Shown piece by piece: positions 1-12,200 of a stretch of DNA of 64,000 nt (the stretch's first letter is position 1; the number at the start of each line of letters is the position of its first letter). The translations under genes and the position numbers were made by a program. The stretch comes from Tetrapyrgos nigripes (taxonomy: Eukaryota > Basidiomycota > Agaricomycetes > Agaricales > Campanellaceae): the NCBI GenBank assembly GCA_013368315.1, contig JAACJM010000134.1, positions 165,305-229,304 on the forward strand. Reading direction: 5' to 3'. The notes under the pieces were generated by a model. It searched no databases and had not been told where the DNA came from. It saw nothing but the letters and a program-made list of their open reading frames with translations.

Positions 1-46
1 CTCCTTTATCCTGGCATAACGTTGCGCTTGATGTCTGAATCCGAAG

Positions 47-1979
47 CTACTCGAGGGAAGATATCTCCGCTAAAACATCCCGAGATAACGGCACCTCGAC
101 CCGACCAGATCTTCCATGGGGAACAACTGCACGCATTTCGGGAAGAGCAGAAGGCTGGGGCATATTCTGCACTGAGACGTCAGGCGGGGAAATACAATAG
201 TCAACGACGATCATTTGGTCAGCGTTTGGAGTAGCCCGGGCCAAAGCGGCTCTCATTTTCTTGATGGCTCGCTTATGTTCACGAAGGATAGCGTAGGCGA
301 GATTAGTCTGTATATAGCGAATGTCGTACGCTGATAACGGTGCCAGACCCAGACCTATTAGTCGACAAGTATAAGGTAAGGAAATATTCCGCTGTAAAGA
401 AGACGGCCAACTTACTCTGTTGTTCTGATGCCAGAACTCTACATTCTCTTCGGTGATCGTGATCCCAGTGCTCAGCCTGGCACGAGGGAGAACAGTAAAC
501 GTGCACCATGCAATTTGTGCACAGTTTTCTCTTTCCGGCTTCCGGGCTGGAATCGCTAGAATCTGTACACTGGAGGTTCACTTGGTCAGAACTAGAAGGG
601 CAAGATTTAGAAAGAATGACTAGCACGTACACTTGGATTAGAACAAATGTTCTTAGCTAAACCCCAGGCTTCTTTTCTCCAGTGCCTCCTCTTTCGCCCC
701 TTCTTGATTAAAGATCGCAGTGCCACCCATTCTTTCCAGAGGATCCCAAGGCCCAGTCCTCTTGCCTGCAACCCCATCTCTAAGTCTTTGAGTAATTTCA
801 GCCACTTCTTGACAGTGCATTCGATATGGCGGAACACCATCGCCGCGGCAATCCGCTTTACTACCAAACCCAGCTTGATCTCCAAGGTATCCCTCTGGAG
901 CGTATTGGAAATGCGATTCCCTCGTTCCGCGTTTCTGAGGAAAGAAACAATACGAAGCATAGTTACAAACATCCCTTCTTCCAGCAGTGGCACCACAATG
1001 GAATGGTCTGTTGCGATGAATCGGGCCAGGCTATCAGCAATGATTACGCCGTTGTCCAACAAGGCTGGCATAACATCGTCATCCGATTGGAAAGTCGCAG
1101 TCGAGATATTGCACAGGGTACGAAGGGAGAACATATTATGGAGTATGTCTGCAATGAGAACGAGGATGGTTCGATGGGAAGTCTCATGGAAATTCGGCAA
1201 ATCCTCTTTGGTACAGAGCTGCAACAACTTGACGTAGGAGTTGATCCTCACGACGTCTTCCGGATGGATATCGTCTTTGTTGAGTGGTATTAAGGCTTGT
1301 CGGATATTTTTGATCATGTCGCTATTTGCCAGGATAGATCGAAGGGTTTCCAAGGCGGCGGGACACGCTATATCGGATGCTCCTACCAGAGCAGTGGCAG
1401 TGTGGGAGGAGAGTCCTTTGGCTCGCGAACAGGAACAAAGGAAGACGTCCTTCAGTAAAACATACAGCCCCGTCGCCTGCATGGAGCACGTTACAAAGCT
1501 TTCGTTACTGGGAAAGGGTGTGATAGTGCCAGTAGATGCCCGTTGCTGTTTCGCCTTCATCTGTAGCCGTCGGATCTGGACCTCAAAGAGAAGTACACTG
1601 ACAACAAGTAAGGCAGATCGTACTGGGCCGGCGGACCAAAATCCTTCCTCTGTGCCAGGAAGAACCGCCCGTTCCAAGACAGCGATACATAAAGCCCATA
1701 CCCGCTCTAAATTCTCTTCCAGCATGGGAAGAATCTCATCTGGCAGATTAGAGCTAAAGCCTGATGATGTAGAATATAAACCATGAGCGAGGATTTCGAA
1801 CGCGTTGAGAAAAGACGGATCCTGGAATCGAGATCTAGCGTGTACGCCGAGTGGCTTCTGTAGAATTTTGAAGGTATAAGGAAGTAATTCAAGAAACTGT
1901 GAATGAATAGAAAGACTGGGTCAGAGTGAGATCATAATGTGGAAAGTCAAGAGCTCACCGTGTCCGTATTGAAGTCCAT
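47..1979 (-). CDS. MYND zinc-finger protein with helical N-terminal region
   Basis: Four exons can be built with consistent phases: 1979-1959, 1896-631, 569-416 and 354-47, giving 582 residues. The start is ATG at 1979, followed by a 62-nt intron with GTGAGC donor and CACAG acceptor. The zinc finger spans the 631/569 junction: CSNPSC, then LCTNC, then VYCSPSCQ, AEHW and HRREC, which is the C-x4-C, C-x2-C, YC-x3-C, H-x3-C pattern of fungal MYND domains. The upstream 430 residues are helical and leucine-rich, like the ARM-like N-terminal region of many mushroom MYND proteins (family knowledge). About 100 residues follow the finger. MYND fingers bind short proline-rich peptides, so a protein-binding role is inferred; the substrate is unknown. 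The C-x4-C spacing depends on my choice of the 630/570 intron. Confidence 0.75.
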
Positions 1980-4437
1980 CCTGCAACGAGCGCAAGCACA
2001 GCAAGCAGACAAAGTGAACAAAGAACAGAAATGAGAGGGCCACGTGAAAGCGTACTCTCTATATGCCGGCCGGTCATAGGCAAGACAGAAGCATTTTTGG
2101 GTTACCGAATTGGAGATTTGGTAGGTCTTTGTAAGCCAGCGAATCAATAGCTGGAACAGCGCCCCTAGCCACGAGAGTGCTGTGGACGATGCTGGGTTAG
2201 ACCTAGTCGGAAGTCCACAGTGAGTACGGGGAGAATTTGACGACCGAATAAGTGATTGTCAAGACTACAGCTGAACCGGCGGAGGGTTGCCTCGACCAAG
2301 CCTAGTAGTTCCCTTCCACCTTTCGCTCTTCCGTCTTTGACATCTTTCTGCCAGTGCCTTGTCCCGAGAATACTCGTTTTCTATCTGGAGTCAACTTCCC
2401 GGTGACATGGTACAGGCCGCTGCCAGCTTCATTTTTGCTTCTTCTAGCTCTTTCGCGAGATCATAGAATCGTCCGATATGTTCAGGGTCCTTCGTCCTCA
2501 GTTCAAGTCAGAATTCCAGCGGATCCAGGTGCTGACTTCCTCAGAGCATCCTCTATTCAAGTGCGTCTGGACAAACAAAACCACTGGGTAGTTTCATTCC
2601 CAAACAAGAGAAAAAGCTGTAAGGATCAAAGATTGCCTTTTTTCAAAATTAAAACTAGAACTACTCACCTTGCAAGAACTACTGCTCAGACATCGTTGCT
2701 CTCACTCACTTCAGCTCACATATCAAGACTCTCCCGTATTCTCCATCATCCCCGCTCCTAAATAATCTCAGAAGTTTTTCCCGGCGTAGATGTTGAATCG
2801 TCTGGCGAAGGTTACACATGTGGCAATACAAATAGAGTCGGGCTTTGAAGAAAGAGAGATCTACTCTATGCAAGCTGTCAAATTGTTTTCATTAGCAAAG
2901 CTTAAACCGGAAAAAACGAAAACGAAAACTACAGCACTCATTATATCCTCGGTCTCTCCTCCGTCAGGTTCTCCGCAGTCAAGTCCATACCGAGACATCT
3001 TATCCCGAATGAACGTCGAAATCGTGATCGGTGCTGAGGTGCTCGTGTCGAAAACCTTGGCAACTAGACGACTAGAGGTTAGAAAAGCCAGTTGGGCAAA
3101 GCAACGCTGGAGGGTTCAGTACTTGACACTGAGAGACAGAAATAGAGGAAGGAAGAGTGAAAGGTAAATGGAGAAAACGAACTGAGGCATATCTGTTACC
3201 TGTAACGTGGTCGTGGCTTGTGATCTCTGTCACGGTACAGTAAATCAGATCCAGGCAGTTGTCGTTGAGTGCAGCATGATTCATATCGAGCCTATTAATG
3301 TTGACGTTTTGTATCCAGATTTTGGTGACCACCTGGGGTGGTGGAGAAGGATAACAAGCTGGTCTACAACTTCACAATCAGAAACCAACGGTACGAGGTT
3401 TTGAAAAAGGAGAATGCAAAAAGAAGAGGAAACAGAAACAGGATGATGGCTCACTTGCTTATCTTCGTTGCCTGCCGTACCCAGCTGGCCCGGTGAGTCC
3501 TGTCCTGAATGAGTGCGACAAATCATCTGAAAGGTATACATACTATGGGCGATAGCTCCATGACATGACAAGAGTTACACGGTACCAAAGGATACTTATA
3601 GGATAGGATAGGATAAACCGGCACTGGGGACCCTTGAGGATACGGCCGGAGTTCACGCATCGCACATGACACAGTCACATACATACGCCGTGGGCACCAA
3701 GTACCGATGCTGAGTGAGATCCCCACTGAAGAGCGGAGTCGCTCAGAGTCTATACATGGCGCGAAGGGACAGTAACCAAAGTTAACGTTACAGTGCTTAG
3801 TACTGATCACATGATGATGAATGACGACAGCCTCAAATCTGGCAGTGGGATACCTAGCCTCCAATTTGTCCCTAGTAACCGTACGGTTCTGCGCTATATA
3901 GGCAATGTGGGCCACTGTCGTAATTTGATGGAAGGTGATCAAGAGACGGGATAGGAGAGCTGGGTGTAGTAAGATTCTGACTCTGGCATCGATAGACTAC
4001 GTCTGCCCCATCTGCCCCTACTAGCAGCTAATTATAAGTCCTTGATATGTAGGTCTCGTTTCTCAGGCCAACTAGTTGTAACACATGTACGCTGCAGTAC
4101 TAAAAATGAAAAATAGACTATCTTTTGTGCGCAGATAAATCTATTTACATATTTCAACTATTTTTCCTAACCCATCGAGAGCTCAAGCATGATGGTATTC
4201 GGTCCTCTGAACGTTTTGAGCCGCGCATTTGAGCGATCCTTAGTGCGAAGTACAGCGACCAGCCCTCTTTCCTTCTCACGGCACTCATTTTCCATTATTA
4301 ATTACAAAAACGACGAATGAAGCAGCTATTGTCATGCGAAAAAAAGATTCTTTACATAGCTTCTGCCCGACCTCCTGCTCCTCAAAGTTAGCGGACTTTT
4401 GCACTGTGCCGGTGTAAGCATACATCGTCGCGACGAA
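1980..4437. other. Intergenic region with no recognised gene
   Basis: About 2.4 kb between the start of the MYND gene and the end of the first WD40-like gene. Several short open frames occur on both strands, but none shows a known motif and none can be joined to neighbours by convincing introns. A short GGATA microsatellite lies at 3599-3616. Part of this should be the promoter of the MYND gene (from 1980 upward). Confidence 0.5.
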
Positions 4438-5787
4438 CTAATTATCGGTTGTTTCAACAGTTTTCCAAAAAACCACCTTGTAATCCTGATTTTTTGCGAA
4501 AGCTGCTGCAAGCCGGGCGCAGCCGAATGCAGTATCGAAACAACACTAAAAGGAGATTAAGTTTCAATGATTTTATGAGATTTTGATCATCGAGACTGAG
4601 GTTAGCTTACCGCAAGATTTGTGATCAAGTTACCGTCTGAGCCAATTAGTCAGGAGTTGGACTAGTCCTAGCAAACACTCACTTGAGCCTTCAACATCTA
4701 TAGTTTGAACCCGACTGCCCGAAAGATCCCATAAAAAGAGTCTTCCGTTGCTTGCCCCCAAGATTGAATCCACAGTGCAGAACATGGCTCGAGAAACAGG
4801 TAATACCCTATTGAGCAACCGCGAGCGAGGGATGAAAGTCGTTGAACTACGCGGATTTTGAGAGTCAGCGTGGGTGTAAAGCTGATACATATTTGACGTG
4901 ACATCGCAAACGACGAATGTCTTTGTGGGTAGGCAGACATCTTGGCTAGAGACAATGTCAGTGATTGGAGCCTTGAGGACACATGCAGGACATAACGTAC
5001 ATCAAGCCAGTCGCAACTTGGCAACTATCCAAATAGACCTCAAGAGGGTATAGACTCTGAACCATGTAACGACTGAGGTAGTAGTATAGTGAGTAAGAGA
5101 TATGAGAGGACATGGACGGTAAACCACTGACCAGACTCCTATACCCTCGTAAGAGACAAGGATTTCATAGTCACTAAGCCAATGTACCGATTCGGCGACA
5201 TTGGCAGTTGCTGGGAGTCTGAAGCGAAGAGGGGGAGGGTTGGGAAGAAGCCCGAGCAAATTCCACCTGTAGCCTAGAGACATGTCAGAGCCGAATAGGA
5301 AGTCAGACATTTGACTTACCTTCGCTCACAGATTCCAATTCCCAGACCTGAACTTGACCTTCTGCAGCTGCAAGAAGAAGAGCATCCCTCCAAATAGACA
5401 TGGACTTAATTTTGCCATAAAACCCCTGCTGACGGAACCCGTTTGAAACGGGACCCTTGCAAAAGATTAGGGGGAAAAAAAGAACACTCGGCGAAGGCGC
5501 ACCTGGTCGCTAAAGACGTTATGATAAAGTCTGCCACCGTCATGGCCAGTAACGAACGCGTGGCCATCCCTAAACCAGAGCAAACAGTGTGTATTGGTGG
5601 AAGCTATATAGGTCTGGCATGGCGCGGTGCTTTCATCACGAGTGTTCCAGATCTCCGTACGTCGACCAGACGCAACAGCCAGAAATCGCCCGTCAACAGA
5701 GAAAGCCATTGCAGAAATTCCGTCAGAGTATTGATCGGGGCGGAGAGTGATGGAGCTAGTGGGCTGCCAGATGAGTTGGGAGGGCAT
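4438..5787 (-). CDS. WD40-like beta-propeller protein, copy 1
   Basis: Seven exons join with matching phases: 5787-5503, 5455-5320, 5273-5132, 5072-5001, 4945-4683, 4636-4611 (a 26-nt microexon) and 4545-4438, ending in TAG, for 343 residues. WD-type blade endings are visible: GRRTEIWN, GQVQVWELES, GRLFLWDLSG and YKVVFWKTVE. Each sits after a hydrophobic strand, e.g. AMAFSVDGRFLAVASG and DSILGASNG. The repeats are degenerate and fewer than seven are obvious, so it may be a partial propeller. A scaffold role in a protein complex is inferred from the fold only. The first 47 codons are identical to those of the paralogue at 17197-18629, after which similarity drops sharply although exon number and phases are kept. 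It is transcribed away from the small ORF at 6637. Confidence 0.72.
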
Positions 5788-6725
5788 ACTGTAGTGGCTC
5801 AGTGGTTCGGTAAGAAAGAAAGAGACTGCACGATTTGAGTGGCGACCGAGAACAAGAGGGTCACTCCCGGCCCGATGTGCCTGTTTTTCCAATGTTTTTT
5901 TTTGAGAGTCATAGAACGAATGGTAGTTTACGTGGTATACTCACCGAGATTGAGTAGCAAACAACTTTGGATTTATGCATCATTCTCAGAATTCTTGACG
6001 CGACCCGGATTCGTTATGGTGAGCCAAGGCACTGTGCCCCGAGTCTGCAACAGTAAAAGAACACTGAACGAAGGAGAGGGCCGCACCCAAGGTATCAGCC
6101 ATCTGATTTGCTGAGGCTGGTTGTCCTTAGGAGGGTCTGGAGGTACTAAGGTGCAGGGAAGGACCGTATCAGACGATTGTTGAGAGCTGAGCGCTGAGCA
6201 TCCGATGACGCGTACGGGTAACCGGCAAATCTGCCGGATTCTGCCATTTTGACTCTCTTCCTCTACTCTTCCGGTGTCGGCAAGACTCAAGATGTACGAA
6301 CAGGAGAAGGAGGGGACAACCAGGACAATGCAGATGAAAGTGAAGCGAAGGTGAAGAGGAATAGGAAGATGCTGGACTCAAGCTTTTTAAAAAGCAATCA
6401 TGTATGTTTTTCACTTCTTGCGTCGTTTTTTGTTTCTCATGATTTTCCTGTACAGCGGTCTATGTCGTTGTGTCATCCATACAAGGCTAAAGAGATGCCT
6501 CTTCCTCGTCGCATTCTCCTCGTTTAACAAAGTTATCGGTTGTTCGGTAAACACCCGCATGATCATTCTGAGTCTCGTTCGTACTACGACTCTTTCACAC
6601 CCCATCAAACTACAAGAACCGGCGTAAACTTTGGCAATGTCACGAATTCGATTCGCGGCTATGCCCCAGGTCCCAGGACGTTTGATGGACGCGCTCCAAC
6701 AATTTGTTGAGCATGGCTTCAGTAA
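5647..6725 (-). repeat. Left arm of a 1.08-kb inverted repeat
   Basis: This arm matches the reverse complement of 16260-17337 base for base wherever checked, with coordinate sums constant at 22984. One extra base occurs near 6669, where the left arm reads CCCCAGGTCCC and the right CCCCAGTCCC. The arm runs from inside exon 1 of the WD40-like gene, across its promoter, and into the 5' end of the divergent ORF at 6637. Identity stops abruptly at both edges (5646/17338 and 6726/16259). No transposon ends or target duplications were seen at the edges. Confidence 0.9.
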
Positions 6726-6939
6726 ATCGCATGCGTTTCTGTCTTCAACTTTCATGGCTGACACTTGGCCTTATCTACTGGTATTTTATCGCCAGAAAAC
6801 GACGGAAGTTGTGCACAAAGCCGCCACCACAGGTTACGTATGCCTCAACAATCTCGCTGAATATGACATTGACCTCGCCGGTGAAGGTCTCCCTCTCGTC
6901 TCCTCTTCGCTTCAAAAACAGCAGGCCCTAGCTCGATGA
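6637..6939 (+). CDS. Unrecognised small protein, divergent from WD40-like copy 1
   Basis: A 100-residue frame from ATG 6637 to TGA 6939. Composition looks protein-like, with segments such as LMDALQQFVEHGFSKSHAFL, TWPYLLVFY and LNNLAEYDIDLAGEGLPL. No known motif is recognised. Its first 29 codons lie in the left inverted arm. The corresponding start in the right arm (16348-16260 read on minus) lacks one G, is frameshifted and then diverges. It could be a complete small gene or one exon of a larger one; no downstream exon was found. It probably shares a bidirectional promoter with the WD40-like gene. Confidence 0.45.
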   Translation: MSRIRFAAMPQVPGRLMDALQQFVEHGFSKSHAFLSSTFMADTWPYLLVFYRQKTTEVVHKAATTGYVCLNNLAEYDIDLAGEGLPLVSSSLQKQQALAR

Positions 6940-7936
6940 TTGACTCGAGCTCTCACACTCCCTCAGCCTCCAAAAAACAACATTATCCAAGACTACCGAT
7001 GATTGCGAAGAGAACCGGTTTCTTCAGGTCTCGTTCAATGAGATAATGGAGTTAGACGTGCTTGAGGTATAGCAGCATGCATAATGTCATGGTTCTGCTG
7101 AATGGAATGAGACATATTTGAGGTGTAAGTTGTTTGTGTCCTGTTTTTTGTTTTTTGTTTTTTGTTTGCGTTTGGATAACGTTCTCTTTGTCAGTCATAT
7201 GTCAGTTAATCATAACCCAAGAGAAGTCGCCGCAATTTTCAGGATGTACTGCTGGGTGCTATAGCTTTTCTCGAAGTTCATATTGTCGTTTTTACAAGTA
7301 CGCTTCTACTCCATCCTGCGTTATTCCTTTCGTGTCTCCACATTTCACTCCATTTTCTCATAAGACCGCCATACTCCGTTCTCCAGAGAGCTTTCCTTTT
7401 CGTCCTATCACCTCTTCTCCCGCCTTCGTTGACCGCATACCTTGTACTGGCTTGTTTTATTGTGCTCTATTCACAGTACACCTTACCAATGCCTCTGAAA
7501 TACCTTTTATATTTGCCTAACCTCAATTTGCGACCTTTCTCTTTCTCTTCCTTCTGAATTGGTCGTCAAAGGCGCCAACTGAAGCTCAGCCTTTGGACTG
7601 GCGATGATGATAATTACAGCTTCATCAGCACTACTTCACCCGCGGCGTCCTTCGTCCACGCAATCATAGCAGACGGGTGATGTAGAGGACAACTTTGCTA
7701 GTGTAGTCCCTTGGGTATCCAGCACGAACGATTTTTCATCTTTATGGCTCTGAGTGTTTCCCAAGGTTTGGTGGTCTCATGGGGACGTTGTGTGTGCTCT
7801 GGGGTCGGGATTTTGGTTGGTGACTTGGTCTCGATTCCGTTCCGTAGACGATGCTTTTCTCTGGCTCGTGTTTTGGAAGGTTTGGTTCTTAGAGGTACTG
7901 CAGTGGTGCTTGGACTTGATTGACTCGATTGCTTCA
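6940..7936. other. Intergenic region, pyrimidine-rich
   Basis: Between the small ORF and the degraded locus there is about 1 kb rich in CT runs (7140-7560), as often found upstream of fungal genes. No coding frame beginning with ATG is convincing here. Confidence 0.4.
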
Positions 7937-8937
7937 ATGGCCTCACTTCATGACTTCCATCATGGGCTCAGAAAAAGGTTTGTCCTCTGCCGTCTCCTCT
8001 TGGCGTTTTTCAACTATCTACCTCTCAGCTCCGTCAAAACAGAGTCCGTCCAGAAGATAGGTCTTAACCGGTCCCGGTATTCAGCTTGTGGAACAACTCG
8101 AATCCTGTCATCACCGATGGTCTCGAAGCTGCTGCATGAGGTAGACGCCGCAGCACTATCTCCAGGTGAGCAGCTGGTCCAGGATGAAGGCGATAACGCT
8201 TTAGACGACGAGGACAAGGATGAAGAAATGTGAGTTTTCACTGCCTCTCATTAATGCAAATGACTATGCTGATGGCTACATCCTTTGGCAGTGCTGTTGT
8301 GTATGCCTGCAACATCGATGTCTACTCAAAAAATTGTCAATATATGTCCCGACTTTCGCTTCTAGTTGCTCCAGTGCTTGGAGTGCGACGAGATGCCTGA
8401 GGTGGTTGAGGACTTCAAGACCCTCGTGCATATTCCATCTTTACCGCTGACCATGCAGCTTTCTGGCTCCGACAGTCGTTCAAGGTTGCCAAGACCTACG
8501 ATATATATACTGGCAAGTTCAAGGACCTGCTCATAAGGATTCCCCATGTGATGCGGATCAGCGCCGATCATTTAGGACTTAACTTGACTTCAAGGCGCCC
8601 AGTCTCGAGACTTGTCTCGACAAGGAGAATCGCGGTGTTAACCATTCCACCCAAACTTTTCCTTTGACTTCCTACCGACCTACTGACATATGTTGCTTGC
8701 GGAAGGTACGTCTTTGCTCTTCCATTAACTCTCCTTCCTTCACCCGGGTCGAACAATGGTGCGAAAACGGGTATATTTCCTTCATCCCAATCCCTTCTAC
8801 CATTGGCACACTGACTGGTGACATAAAACCCTAAAGATGCCCGGCCACAGATTGTCGTAATCGACCCAGAGAGTCTACGGGCGGACCAGGCATTACAGAA
8901 GGAGATTCCGGACATTCAAGTTGGAAGTTCATCGTGA
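7937..8937 (+). pseudogene. Degraded multi-exon gene of unknown function
   Basis: Coding-like stretches share one strand. The first ends in an acidic tail (DNALDDEDKDEE) at 8229 and is followed by a good intron, 8230-8291, with GTGAGT donor and GGCAG acceptor. The next exon continues in phase (AVVYACNIDVYSKNCQYMSR) but meets two in-frame TGA codons near 8400-8415. The same frame then stays open and protein-like (FWLRQSFKVAKTYDIYTGKF, then LLIRIPHVMRISADHLGLNL) to about 8580. A final piece after an AG at about 8850 (IVVIDPESLRADQALQKEI) ends at TGA 8937. Either a small intron removes the two stops or the gene is broken. The family is not recognised. Confidence 0.35.
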
Positions 8938-9235
8938 ACTGGAGCTCCTACAGTTCAAGCTGCAACGCTGTCTTTCATTGACGATAGATCGTTACCGTCG
9001 TTCCATGTTCGTTTCTATTAGTAGTAGTGTCCAAAACATTGTAATGTAAAAGATTTATGGAAATCCATCGTGATGTACGAAAGAGCGTAACTAAATCTGG
9101 CCCCTTGGAGTACCTACACAGCGACTGGCGGAAGAGGTAGATCTTGTCGTGTCTTAACGTGCAAGAAGCGCTGTGCCAAGCTATATAACATATTAGCAAC
9201 ATCTAATTTCGAAGCAATTGATAAAAACCCACCTT

Positions 9236-12200
9236 TCAACATTGTTCGGTTAGACTTAGATCGACTGCTGGTTTCGGTCTGAGCGAAGCTTTACGGTTGG
9301 GATAAGCGGGATCATTCAGCCATACTTCGTCGTAGAAATTAATCGGAAGCCTCGCCGGTGCTTGCTCGCGGGTCCTATCTTGCAAGCCTGAAGGATATCG
9401 AGCTTCAGGAAATGCACCTGGCTTGTACTTGCCATTATGGCAATACTTGAAGGACAAATGAAGGGCACATAAGCGTCTGAGCATGTCCTCCAGCTGCTGG
9501 GCTCTCCAATCCATCTTTTTGATATTGACTTTGCCCGGTCCTTCATCAGAGGTCTCGTCGTCGCTCATCACATCCTTTTTCAGGTATCGTTTAAGTCCTT
9601 GGATATGCTTCATAGCGTCGGGAAATTTGTTGCTGAACCTATCTATAGCATTCAAACGCCGCTCCAGGAGCTAGGCCAATGGCCAATCAGCCGGATCCAT
9701 GCAAGGAAGGAAAGACATTGGGATACTTACTCGTCTCTGCCTCTGATCCCTCCTGAGTTCCTGTTCCTTCTCAGAGACTGCTTGCGACTTCGGGACATGG
9801 GATGGTTGCATGAAGCGCCTCTGTAACTGCCTCAGATGCGTTCGGAACGCATCGTGAATATGCTCCTCGTAATACTTTTCGTATTCCGGGATCCTCTTCA
9901 TCAAATTGACAAAAAGATCGGTGGCCTGCTGATTCCACGTATTCCAAATCCCCTTCGACCAGAAGTCCAAGATAAAGTACTGCTCAGTAGGACCAGAGTG
10001 TTTGCAATTGTTGAAAGCCAGGACCTCGTTGCGCGTTGCAGAGCGTAAAGCTTCACCTTCGGGCTGTAAAAGAAGTCTTGCTACTTCCCGAACGGCTCGA
10101 GCCGTTTTGACCTTATCGTAAGGGCGGTACTGCTTTTCCTTGTCATCTACTTCTGTTGAAGTAGTCGACTGCGATTTCGATCTGGATTCTTCGCGTTGCA
10201 GGCCCCTTTTAGGCTGAAGCTTGGTAGCCTGGCAATGGACGATGCAAGCGTGAACCAAGGCGAGTATGTCCTTGGAAGTGTACATCTAAAACAGATTTAA
10301 CAAAATAGGTGAAAGGTTTAATCTATCATACGACTCACGTTGGACTCGAGGAGATTACAGAAGTGGTTGTACTAACAGCAGCAGAGAGTTAGTATCGTAG
10401 AAAAAGGAGATAGCCAGGATCATACCAGTGATGTAGCATCCTCAAGGACGTCCTCTAACAGGCGCTTGATTTCTGTCTTCAAGGCATTCACATCCTCACT
10501 CCTCAGCTGCGTATCGTCGCGCGCTGTGTCGGTAATTCCGTTTCGTTCTCGTGTGGGTACGTTTCTAGCCTTGGCGCTTCCTTTAGAACCAGAGCGTGAC
10601 CGCCGTGACCGTTCACGTCTGAGGCGCGTGGACAGGTTCTCCGTGGGCTCCTCCTGCTCAGAATCCCAAAAGTGATCATATTCTTGTATGGGCGGAGGGG
10701 ATTGGACGACGATCGGCTGCGGGAGAGAACTAGTAATTCTTGAGCCTGATCCCGAAGCCTTGGATCGCTGACGCAAAGTGTCGCCATTATTATGCATGCC
10801 GCCCGGACGGATATCTTCAACATGCACAAGTGGTTCAAGGGGTAGATCAACTAGTGGGGAATCGTCGGTTGTGAAATTGGGGAAAATTTCAGCGTCGATT
10901 GAATGATCGAAAATGGGGGGAACAACCGTTGGCCTTTCATCCAGGTCAGCAACAATAACCATCGCGTCGTCGTCAAAGTCTATCTGATCGTCTGAGACCT
11001 CTCCATCGGCACTGTCCTCTTCTGGACAATCAGCGTCTGACTCAGAATCTTCGACATCTGAGCGCATCGAAACACCGCCATTCCATAATGCCAACCGCTC
11101 CGTCCAATACTCATCTCTCGCTTCTGGGGACGAGTCCATTGCCACATCGTCTGCTGGCCCCTCCTTGACCCCGGTCCTCAACGGAGATGTAGCATACACA
11201 TCAGAGATTTCTACACCGGGTGACTCTCCCAATGAATCTCCTCTTGAAGTAAACCCGTCGAGGGAGGCAACCTTGACCACGGGTTCCCTGATGTTAACAT
11301 CCCGAACCATGACTCCTTGATCATGTTGATCCACCCCTACAACATCTTCGGTCGCTCCGTCCATCACCTCCCAGGCCATAACCACGTTCTCCATTTCAGC
11401 GGAATGATTGACCAATAAACCTGGATTGAGAGTACTGGCGACAGCAACATCCACGTCAGAGTCGGAATCTTGGACAGACATCATCTCGGGAGAAGCTACT
11501 TCGTTGTCCAAGCTAGACCTTATCTCATCCTTGCCGACTTCCCGCATGGAAAAATGTTCGCCAGACTGAGCAGCTTGACCTGAGGCATACCTTGCCCAGT
11601 CATCGAAACCCGTTTCCTCCACCAAAGGCACCATCTTCTCTCTGTTGTCTTGTTGAGCTGAGGCCGCTGTGATAGACTCAGCAGTGTGAGATAGTGTGCG
11701 ATCGGGTGTAGTAGAAACTGTCCAAAATTCGACCACAGGCACCTCTTCGCTTTGGATACTTCCGTCCTGCATGTCCATAGCATTAGTACCGTTCTCGCCG
11801 TATTGCTCGTGCTATAGCGTGCTTACATTTGTCCCAACGTCCGTCAGTTGAAAATGTCCACCTATTTCTTGACCAGAGCCAACACACGGCTCAGTGATAA
11901 CATTGTGGACCTCGACACAAGGCATGTCCGCATCATAGTCCTGCTGCGGAGCAATGGGCTCACCGGTATCTAGACACTCAGCGTGGTCTAGTTGACCAAC
12001 AAGACGGGAATCTCCACCAACGACGGTAAGTCCGCTCTAGAGAGTTCATCTGGAAGTTGTACGTCTGTTCCAGGTACTTCGAACGCCTCCAATCTGATCT
12101 TAACATCTTCAGTCTCTACAGAAGGCATCTCCTCGTCCCAGTCCTGCTGCGTAGCACTCGGCTCCTCGGGACCTGAACGCTCAGCATGCCCCAGTGAAGC

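Noticed and set aside
607..1786. Plus-strand frames over the MYND gene (e.g. 647-1237 and 1241-1786)
   Set aside because: They are antisense shadows of a gene whose minus-strand splicing, motif and length are coherent.
3595..3616. GGATA repeats as a telomere-like sequence
   Set aside because: Only three units, internal, and not a TTAGGG-type fungal telomere repeat.
6249..6627. Several 75-105 codon frames in both inverted arms on both strands
   Set aside because: They overlap each other on opposite strands in promoter DNA and show no motif. Their identical duplication follows from the arm identity, not from coding constraint.
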